Positions 1-4,119 of a DNA stretch of 5,349 bases are shown in pieces (the stretch's first letter is position 1; every line of letters starts with the position of its first letter). The DNA is from Thermoplasmata archaeon (GTDB lineage Archaea > Thermoplasmatota > Thermoplasmata > UBA184), in assembly GCA_030042855.1 (NCBI GenBank), contig JASHYU010000080.1, positions 1 through 5,349 of the forward strand. Direction: 5' to 3'. The notes under the pieces were generated by a model. The model did not search any database. It was not told where the DNA came from and saw nothing but the letters and a program-made list of their open reading frames with translations. Both the position numbers and the translations under genes were made by a program.

Positions 1-1
1 C

Positions 2-217
2 CACCTCTCGACCGGGATCTCGTTCGAGCCGGGGGACGTCGTCTCCCTCGGCAGTCTCGGCGGCGTGCCCGGCTTCGAGTTCGGGAACGAGGCGCGGAAG
101 CTGAAGCCGGGCGACGCGATCGAGGCGACGATCGAGAAGATCGGCCGCCTCGTCATGCCGGTGAAGGCCGAAGCTCCGCCTCCCCCCGCAGCACCAAAAA
201 CAGCGCCACCGGCGTAG
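2..217 (+). CDS. C-terminal end of a fumarylacetoacetate hydrolase (FAH)-family protein, 5' partial
   Basis: Reading from base 2 gives 71 residues ending at a TAG at 215-217; the N-terminal part lies off the left edge. The fragment contains EPGDVVSLGSLGGVPGF followed by LKPGDAIEATIEKIGRL and MPV. This is the hallmark end of the FAH superfamily (fumarylacetoacetase, 2-hydroxyhepta-2,4-diene-1,7-dioate isomerase, acylpyruvase), whose members usually read like GDVI-TGTPGGVG then LKPGD-VEVEIEGIG-L-NPV. These cytosolic, metal-dependent enzymes act on beta-dicarbonyl acids, cleaving C-C bonds or isomerising them. The metal ligands lie upstream, so substrate cannot be inferred. About ten extra residues separate GGV from LKPGD. 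After MPV, where the family normally ends, there is an extra 17-residue Ala/Pro-rich tail (KAEAPPPPAAPKTAPPA). The tail lies within the 65-bp tail-to-tail overlap with the primase gene on the other strand. Confidence 0.8.
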   Translation, partial: HLSTGISFEPGDVVSLGSLGGVPGFEFGNEARKLKPGDAIEATIEKIGRLVMPVKAEAPPPPAAPKTAPPA

Positions 218-1418
218 GGAGCTCGTCGGTCCCCCCGGGCGTGCCCGCGACGCCCGCGGGCGGGAACGGATAGCGGACCTCCTCGAGAAAGGTGACCGAG
301 GTCGTCCCCCCGTCCGGGACCAGGGCGTCGGCGAAGGGGTCGAACGCCGCGATCGCGTCCCGATCGAGCGGCACGACGCGGAAGCCGGTGCCCCCGTGGA
401 GCGAGCCCGGCAGGCGGATCAGCCGGTGGATGTCCGTGGTCACCGGCGCGTCGGTCTCGCCCTGCACCTCGATCTTCGCGCGCGCGACGACCGCCTCCAG
501 GATCTCGGCCGGAAGGTCCGATTTGAACACGTCGAGGGAGAGGGAGGTGCGGATGCGCGCGGCCCCCCCTCGGGCGACGAGGACGCGCGCCCACTGCCGC
601 GCCCTCGCGCGGGGGATGCCCCAACCGATCATCTCGTCGGCGGCCGCGTCGACCCCGCCGGCCTCCCACCGGGCGAGCAGCGCGAGGAGCGCTCGCGTCG
701 TCCGCCCCTTCCAGCCGGGGTCGTCCGGAGGCGCGAGGACCCGATGGTGCGGGACGGCCCGGCGTCCGCCGGGAAGGCCCACCAGTTCGGACTCGTCGAG
801 CTCGCCCGCGGTCCGCCCCCCGCGGACGTCCTCGCGCCGCACTCCGACCGCCTGCATCGGGTCGACACCGGTCCCGAGCACGTAGTCGACGAGCTCCCGC
901 CGCTCGGGGCTCGACATCGTGAGGTAGCGCTCGTCGCGCACGTGCACGTGGTACCCCCGGCCTCCCGAGAAGACGAACTCCGTGGCCGCCGGATCGATCC
1001 CGAAGTCGCCGAAGAGGAAGTCGTCGACGAGTTCGGTGAGCCGGGACTTGACAAGCCGAAGTTGGCCCGCGTAGTCGAGCGCCTCGGCGCCGCGCAAATG
1101 GTCGGAGTCGAGGTCGAAGATGAGGTCGGCGCCGAGCCACTCCTTCGCGGCCATCGAGGTCTCGGCCGGGTGGCGGTAGTAGGCGGAGGAGTAGTAGACG
1201 TGCCGCGGGGTCTCGCGCGCGAGGAACGCCCGGAACTCCTCGGGAGTGCGCAGCGTCGCGTGGCGCCGCATCATCGTCTCCGTCGCGAACGGGAACGCCG
1301 CGAACTCCCGACGGTTCAGGCGGCCGGGCGGAGGGACCGGGGTGCTCGCGTAGTACCGGGCGAACGCGTCGCGCGCCCAGGCGAGGGCCGGCGCCGAGAG
1401 GGCGACCGTCTTCGCCAT
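153..1418 (-). CDS. priS: DNA primase small (catalytic) subunit PriS
   Basis: This 421-residue protein is the archaeal/eukaryotic-type primase catalytic subunit. With PriL it makes the primers that start DNA replication. Visible motifs: RREFAAFPF (37-45), HVYYSSAYY (73-81), the metal-binding FDLD with D102 and D104, the family signature SGGRGYHVHV (151-160), and DAPVTTDIHRLIRLPGSLHG (323-342). D323 in the last motif aligns with the third catalytic carboxylate (Asp306 of human PRIM1), and R332/R335/H341 fit the nucleotide-binding part. The end, LPTPVALFLVLRGEAEL, is also typical of archaeal PriS. No cysteine occurs in the protein, so the zinc knuckle seen between DxD and SGGRG in some archaeal PriS is absent. 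The length exceeds the roughly 330-350 residues of Pyrococcus or Sulfolobus PriS. The ATG at 1418 lies 2 nt after the KH-gene stop and is preceded by GAGG at 7-nt spacing. The same frame stays open further upstream, but that stretch is the shadow of two real genes. Confidence 0.96.
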   Translation of the reverse strand: MAKTVALSAPALAWARDAFARYYASTPVPPPGRLNRREFAAFPFATETMMRRHATLRTPEEFRAFLARETPRHVYYSSAYYRHPAETSMAAKEWLGADLIFDLDSDHLRGAEALDYAGQLRLVKSRLTELVDDFLFGDFGIDPAATEFVFSGGRGYHVHVRDERYLTMSSPERRELVDYVLGTGVDPMQAVGVRREDVRGGRTAGELDESELVGLPGGRRAVPHHRVLAPPDDPGWKGRTTRALLALLARWEAGGVDAAADEMIGWGIPRARARQWARVLVARGGAARIRTSLSLDVFKSDLPAEILEAVVARAKIEVQGETDAPVTTDIHRLIRLPGSLHGGTGFRVVPLDRDAIAAFDPFADALVPDGGTTSVTFLEEVRYPFPPAGVAGTPGGTDELPTPVALFLVLRGEAELRPSPA

Positions 1419-1420
1419 CG

Positions 1421-1993
1421 TCACGCCTCGTAGTCGGACGCGCCGGGGCCCCGGGTCGCGTCCTCGAGCGCCGCGTCGCGCCGGGCGCGGGCGAGGTAGT
1501 GGAAGACCGTCGAATGCTCGCTGCCCCGCAGCAGGAGCTCGACCGCGTGCGTCGCCCGCTCGAGCTGCTCCTCCTCCCCGATCAAGGCGACGGTCGAGCC
1601 GTAGACGCTCATCGAGCACCCCGAAAGCTCCTCGATCCGGGAGCGGGCCCGCCCGTGGGTCCCGATCGCCCGGGCCCGGATGCGGCGGAGCGCCGCCTTC
1701 TCTCGGTGCCCCGTGGTGAACTTGATGTCGAGCACGCCGAGGTACGTGTTCTCCTTCAGGAGGCGCAGCGCGCGCTCGGGCGAGAAGCCGCGTCCGATCG
1801 CGAGCACGATGTCCCGGGCCTTCAGCGCCCCGAGCGGGTCCGAGTCCGCCCCGGTGACCCGGATCTCGCCGTCGTCGCGGTCGACCTCGATCTCCGTCCC
1901 CGTCCGGGTCGCGATCTCGCGCTTCGTCCGCCCGCCGGGCCCGATGACGACCCCGAGCCGCTCCTCGGGCACCCGGGCGAACAGGACGGGCAT
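1421..1993 (-). CDS. KH-domain RNA-binding protein, archaeal Pno1/Dim2-like rRNA processing factor
   Basis: This 190-residue protein carries two KH domains. KH1 is near the N-terminus: VVIGPGGRTKREIA with GxxG loop G18-P-G-G21. KH2 follows at about 105-165: AIGTHGRARSRIEELSG with GxxG G111-T-H-G114, then MSVYGSTVALIG. The linker LLKENTYLGVLDIKF and the end VELLLRGSEHSTVFHYL are characteristic of the archaeal homologues of eukaryotic Pno1/Dim2. That factor binds the 3' end of pre-16S/18S rRNA and works with Nob1 and the dimethyltransferase in small-subunit maturation. Function here is by homology. Next to rio1 this forms a commonly seen archaeal neighbourhood. The ATG at 1993 is chosen because the KH1 domain begins right after it, it sits 2 nt past the rio1 stop, and a strong AAGGAGG precedes it. 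The frame extends upstream, but that extension is an Arg/Pro-rich shadow of rio1. It is probably translationally coupled to both neighbours. Confidence 0.92.
   Translation of the reverse strand: MPVLFARVPEERLGVVIGPGGRTKREIATRTGTEIEVDRDDGEIRVTGADSDPLGALKARDIVLAIGRGFSPERALRLLKENTYLGVLDIKFTTGHREKAALRRIRARAIGTHGRARSRIEELSGCSMSVYGSTVALIGEEEQLERATHAVELLLRGSEHSTVFHYLARARRDAALEDATRGPGASDYEA
1426..1429 (-). promoter_or_regulatory. Shine-Dalgarno-like GAGG for priS
   Basis: On the minus strand GAGG lies 7 nt before the priS ATG, inside the last codons of the KH gene. Together with the 2-nt stop-start gap it supports the ATG at 1418 and reinitiation by ribosomes finishing the KH gene. The motif is short and could occur by chance in DNA this GC-rich. 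Confidence 0.5.
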
Positions 1994-1995
1994 CG

Positions 1996-2784
1996 TCAGG
2001 CGGCCTCCTTCGGCGGGCCGACGAGATCGCCCCCGACGGCACGGAGGAACTCCTCGGGATCGACCGCCCGTCCGAGACGGCCGAGGAACTTCGCGAAGTT
2101 CGTGAGGTCCCGACGCAGGAGCGCGGGCGCCGCGGGGTGGTCCCGGGCGATCGCCTGGGCGACGTCGATGAGCACGGCGCGGTCCTCGAACCACAGGACG
2201 TTGTAGGGGGACAGGTCCCCGTGCACGAGACCCGCCTCCCGGACCATCCGGCCGATCTGCCGCACGAGCTCGTCGTAGAGCGCGTCCGGGTCGTCCACCA
2301 GCGCGTTCTGCAGGCGCGGGGCCGCACCCTCCGCGGAGCCGATGAACTCCATGACGAGGACGTTGCGGTAGTGCGCGAACGGAACGGGGGCCCGGACTCC
2401 GGCGTCCTTGAGTCTCCCCAGGATCGTGTGCTCGCGCCGCGTCCACGCGTAGATGAGGCCCCCGAAGTTGCGGACGCTCGATTCGCGGCGGAGCTCCTCC
2501 AGGGCATGCGAGGGCAGCCGCCGGAAGGTGGAGTTCGCGACCCGGTAGATCTTCACCGCCCGGAACTCGCCGCCCTTCGTCGCCCGGAACACGCCCCCCT
2601 CCTTCCCGGTCGAGATCGGGAAGTCGATCGCGTCGATCTGCCCGTGGCTCACGAGCCGGGAGACCGAGAGGAGCGTGCCGTGGTCGAAGAACTCGTCGAG
2701 GAGCTTCCGCTGGCGGTTCTCCTTGCGGCGGTCCTCGAACCGCTCGCGCTGGCGCGGAAAGACGATGTCCTCGGCGCGGGGCAT
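1996..2784 (-). CDS. rio1: Rio1-type serine/threonine protein kinase/ATPase
   Basis: This 262-residue protein is a RIO-family atypical kinase, a cytosolic factor that in archaea and eukaryotes acts as an ATPase in late small-ribosomal-subunit maturation. Visible elements: ATP-binding loop STGKEGGVF (58-66; the usual form is STGKEANVF/Y), lysine K78 in AVKIYR, a flexible-loop region (about 82-116) ending in YAWTRRE, hinge MEFIG (145-149), catalytic loop HGDLSPYN (188-195; D190 and N195), and metal-binding LIDVAQAI (D207). The segment HPAAPALLRRDLTNFAKFL matches the Rio1 C-lobe. The HGDLSPYN and IDVAQ forms and the absence of an N-terminal winged helix favour Rio1 over Rio2. It is the first gene of a leftward operon with the KH protein and priS. 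The ATG at 2784 lies about 28 bp after a TATA-like element and has no Shine-Dalgarno sequence, so the mRNA is probably leaderless. Confidence 0.95.
   Translation of the reverse strand: MPRAEDIVFPRQRERFEDRRKENRQRKLLDEFFDHGTLLSVSRLVSHGQIDAIDFPISTGKEGGVFRATKGGEFRAVKIYRVANSTFRRLPSHALEELRRESSVRNFGGLIYAWTRREHTILGRLKDAGVRAPVPFAHYRNVLVMEFIGSAEGAAPRLQNALVDDPDALYDELVRQIGRMVREAGLVHGDLSPYNVLWFEDRAVLIDVAQAIARDHPAAPALLRRDLTNFAKFLGRLGRAVDPEEFLRAVGGDLVGPPKEAA
2004..2010 (-). promoter_or_regulatory. Shine-Dalgarno site AAGGAGG for the KH-domain gene
   Basis: AAGGAGG on the minus strand is a near-complete complement to the archaeal 16S rRNA 3' end. It lies 10 nt before the KH-gene ATG, within the last codons of rio1. 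It fixes the KH start at 1993. It also contrasts with rio1 itself, which has a CCCCTC stretch rather than a purine run before its start. Confidence 0.7.
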
Positions 2785-2808
2785 GAGGGGGCGTCGAGCC
2801 GAGGCACG

Positions 2809-2816
2809 CTCATAGG
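2809..2816 (-). promoter_or_regulatory. TATA-like element (CCTATGAG) for the rio1-KH-priS operon
   Basis: In a very GC-rich intergenic stretch, the minus strand has CCTATGAG centred about 28 bp upstream of the rio1 ATG. That is the distance expected between an archaeal TATA box and the transcription start, so transcription should begin at or next to the ATG. The match to a TATA consensus is weak. A second minus-strand possibility is the complement of the opposite gene's box (CCTTATAGGG, near 2888-2897), which would give a leader of roughly 80 nt. Confidence 0.45.
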
Positions 2817-2887
2817 TCTAGAGGGGGCCCTCGGGTCCCCGCAGGCGGGGTCGGGGCCGCGTGCGCAGCTTTCCCGTGGGTAAGTGG

Positions 2888-2897
2888 CCCTATAAGG
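2888..2897 (+). promoter_or_regulatory. TATA box (CCCTATAAGG) for the HExxH-protein gene
   Basis: CCCTATAAGG is the clearest AT-rich, TATA-like element in the divergent intergenic region. Its centre is about 28 bp upstream of the ATG at 2921, so the predicted transcription start coincides with the start codon. There is no Shine-Dalgarno sequence between box and ATG (the sequence is TACTCTCCCC). Both facts point to a leaderless transcript and argue against the upstream in-frame GTG at 2861. Confidence 0.7.
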
Positions 2898-2920
2898 CCC
2901 GCGGTGGCCGTACTCTCCCC

Positions 2921-3493
2921 ATGATGCCCCTCTATCTGACCGGTCCCGCCGCGTCGCGGCCCCGCGCTCCTCCGGGCCGACCGGCGCCGTCCAGGGTGGG
3001 CTCCACGTTCGCCCTCGCTTCGGTGCTGGAACGGCCGGCGGACTACGATGCCGTCTTCCGGGTCGTTCGGGGCGCGGTGCGCTATGCGCTCGGGATCGAG
3101 CGGCCCGGGCTCGGACTCGGTCTCTCCAACCTCCCACCCCAACTGGGGGCGTACTGGCAGGTGACCGGCAACCTGATCGTGCTGAACGAAGGGCTCGTCG
3201 AGATGATGCGGGCGCACGCGCGCTCGCCGCTCGAGCTCAACTCGTTCGTGTACGTGATCCTGGCGCACGAGTACCTCCACGCGCTCGGCTATCTCGACGA
3301 GCGGGCGGTCCGGCAGGTGACCGCGCACGTCACCCGGCTCGCCTTCGGTCCGGGCCACCCCACGACCCGCATGGCGGAGGGCGACCTCTGGCAGATGTTC
3401 CCGTTCCTATCGGCCGCCCCGGGCGGGGACGGGCAGCGCCTGAAGGTCGTGACCCGGTTCGACCTCGCCACCACCGATCAGTACATCCGCTGA
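2921..3493 (+). CDS. Uncharacterised protein with HExxHxxGxxD motif, probable zinc metallopeptidase
   Basis: This 190-residue protein is not recognised as a named family. A basic, Pro-rich N-terminus (about 1-25) precedes a compact domain. The key feature is ILAHEYLHALGYLDE, with H116-E117-x-x-H120 as probable zinc ligands and catalytic glutamate, G123, and D126 at the third-ligand position of HExxHxxGxxD. It is preceded by a predicted strand, GNLIVLNEGLVEMM (83-96), as in many small gluzincin/metzincin folds, and followed by MAEGDLWQMFPF (151-162), which could supply a Met-turn. No signal peptide or membrane segment is evident, so it is probably cytosolic. The ATG at 2921 (or the adjacent one at 2924) is placed about 28 bp after a TATA box. 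An in-frame GTG at 2861 would put the box inside the gene. It lies 57 bp upstream of nfeD, which has its own TATA-like element. Peptidase activity is inferred from the motif alone. Confidence 0.85.
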   Translation: MMPLYLTGPAASRPRAPPGRPAPSRVGSTFALASVLERPADYDAVFRVVRGAVRYALGIERPGLGLGLSNLPPQLGAYWQVTGNLIVLNEGLVEMMRAHARSPLELNSFVYVILAHEYLHALGYLDERAVRQVTAHVTRLAFGPGHPTTRMAEGDLWQMFPFLSAAPGGDGQRLKVVTRFDLATTDQYIR

Positions 3494-3515
3494 CCCGCCG
3501 AGCGCCGCTCGTCGC

Positions 3516-3525
3516 ATCTTATCTT
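3516..3525 (+). promoter_or_regulatory. TATA-like element (ATCTTATCTT) for the nfeD gene
   Basis: The 57-bp gap before nfeD contains ATCTTATCTT, the most AT-rich stretch in the neighbourhood. Its CTTATCTT core is centred about 29-30 bp before the ATG at 3551. The predicted start of transcription falls within a few bases of the ATG. A GGGG run lies at 3544-3547 but would be mostly or wholly lost from such a short leader. This suggests nfeD and the SPFH gene have their own promoter. Confidence 0.5.
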
Positions 3526-3550
3526 GCGTTCGACCATCTCCTAGGGGATC

Positions 3551-4024
3551 ATGACGGTGGTCGATCCGGCGATCGGCATCGTGCTCGTGGTCGTGGGGAT
3601 CATCCTCCTCGCCTCCGAGCTCGTCCACCCGGGCGCCCTCCTCCTCATTCCCGCGTCGATCCTGCTCGTGGCCGGGTTCCTCTACCTGTTCCTGCCGTCC
3701 GCCCTCCTCGACAGCTACTACGGCCCGATCGCGATCATCGTCGCCGCGATCCTGGCGGCCCTGATCGAGATCCCGTACTACCGATGGGTCGCGCCGACCC
3801 ACAAACCGATGAGCACGACGAGCGCGGGGCTCGTCGGCGACGAGGCGATCGTCATCGCGCCGGTCGTGCCGAACACGCTGCGGGGCAAGGTCCGGGTCCG
3901 CTCCGAGATCTGGTCCGCGCGCTCGAACCAGGAGATCCCGGTCGGCACGCGGGTGAAGATCGTCCACGGCGAGGGCGTCTCGGTGTCGGTCGAGCCGATC
4001 GAGAGCCCCCCGAAGGCCTCCTGA
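3551..4024 (+). CDS. nfeD: NfeD-family membrane protein, short form with C-terminal OB-fold domain
   Basis: This 157-residue integral membrane protein has three hydrophobic segments: about 7-22, 28-50 and 57-77. The first two form a hairpin around SELVHPGAL. A soluble C-terminal domain of about 93-149 follows (GLVGDEAIVIAPVVP, RGKVRVRSEIWSA, IPVGTRVKIVHGEGVSVSVEP). The pattern G-x-x-G-x-A, a G-x-V strand, a conserved W (W121) and a final V-x-V-x-P is the NfeD OB-fold. NfeD proteins partner with stomatin/SPFH proteins and are thought to help organise membrane microdomains. This is the short version without the N-terminal ClpP-like serine protease domain found in long NfeD such as Pyrococcus PH1510. 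The SPFH gene follows 95 bp downstream on the same strand, as expected for this pair. The ATG start is supported by the TATA spacing and by TM1 beginning right after it. Confidence 0.92.
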   Translation: MTVVDPAIGIVLVVVGIILLASELVHPGALLLIPASILLVAGFLYLFLPSALLDSYYGPIAIIVAAILAALIEIPYYRWVAPTHKPMSTTSAGLVGDEAIVIAPVVPNTLRGKVRVRSEIWSARSNQEIPVGTRVKIVHGEGVSVSVEPIESPPKAS

Positions 4025-4090
4025 CCCGCGCCTCCGGGCGGCTCGGGACCCCTCCGCGAGTTCAAGAGCCGGCGTGGTCTCGCTGAGGTC

Positions 4091-4105
4091 GGCGCCGCGG
4101 GCGCC
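4091..4105 (+). other. Perfect GC hairpin upstream of the SPFH gene
   Basis: GGCGCC-GCG-GGCGCC is a perfect 6-bp stem with a 3-nt loop, ending 14 nt before the SPFH ATG. The 95-bp spacer (4025-4119) is otherwise featureless and GC-rich: no TATA box appears 25-30 bp before the ATG, and no strong Shine-Dalgarno sequence is present (only GGGGT at 4107-4111). The hairpin occupies the place where a leaderless promoter's TATA box would sit. It might influence translation or RNA processing between nfeD and the SPFH gene. Such short palindromes are also expected by chance at this base composition. No U-run follows, so it does not look like an intrinsic terminator. Confidence 0.35.
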
Positions 4106-4119
4106 CGGGGTCTCCTCAC

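Noticed and set aside
196..200. Minus-strand T5 tract as a transcription terminator for the priS operon
   Set aside because: It lies inside the conserved priS C-terminal codons (Phe-Leu-Val), upstream of the stop, so it is explained by coding sequence.
292..1433. Long plus-strand open frames antisense to priS (292-885 and 396-1433)
   Set aside because: Their translations are Arg/Ala/Pro-rich with no domain-like pattern, and the opposite strand carries all the conserved PriS motifs.
153..2507. A 784-codon open frame on the minus strand that would make PriS a much larger fusion protein
   Set aside because: Everything before the ATG at 1418 is Arg/Pro/Ser/Gly-rich shadow sequence lying over the KH and rio1 genes, which have clear domain motifs in another frame. 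High GC keeps shadow frames open.
1499..2883. Plus-strand open frames over the KH and rio1 genes (1499-2206, 1680-2105, 2137-2883)
   Set aside because: They are complementary shadows of well-supported genes and show low-complexity composition with no recognisable motif.
2861..2920. Upstream GTG start for the HExxH protein, adding 20 residues
   Set aside because: The extension would contain the TATA box, and the ATG at 2921 sits at the expected leaderless distance from that box.
2649..3358. Minus-strand open frames across the divergent promoter and the HExxH gene (2649-3137, 2810-3358)
   Set aside because: They cross the promoter region and overlap genes with clear motifs, and no domain is seen in them.
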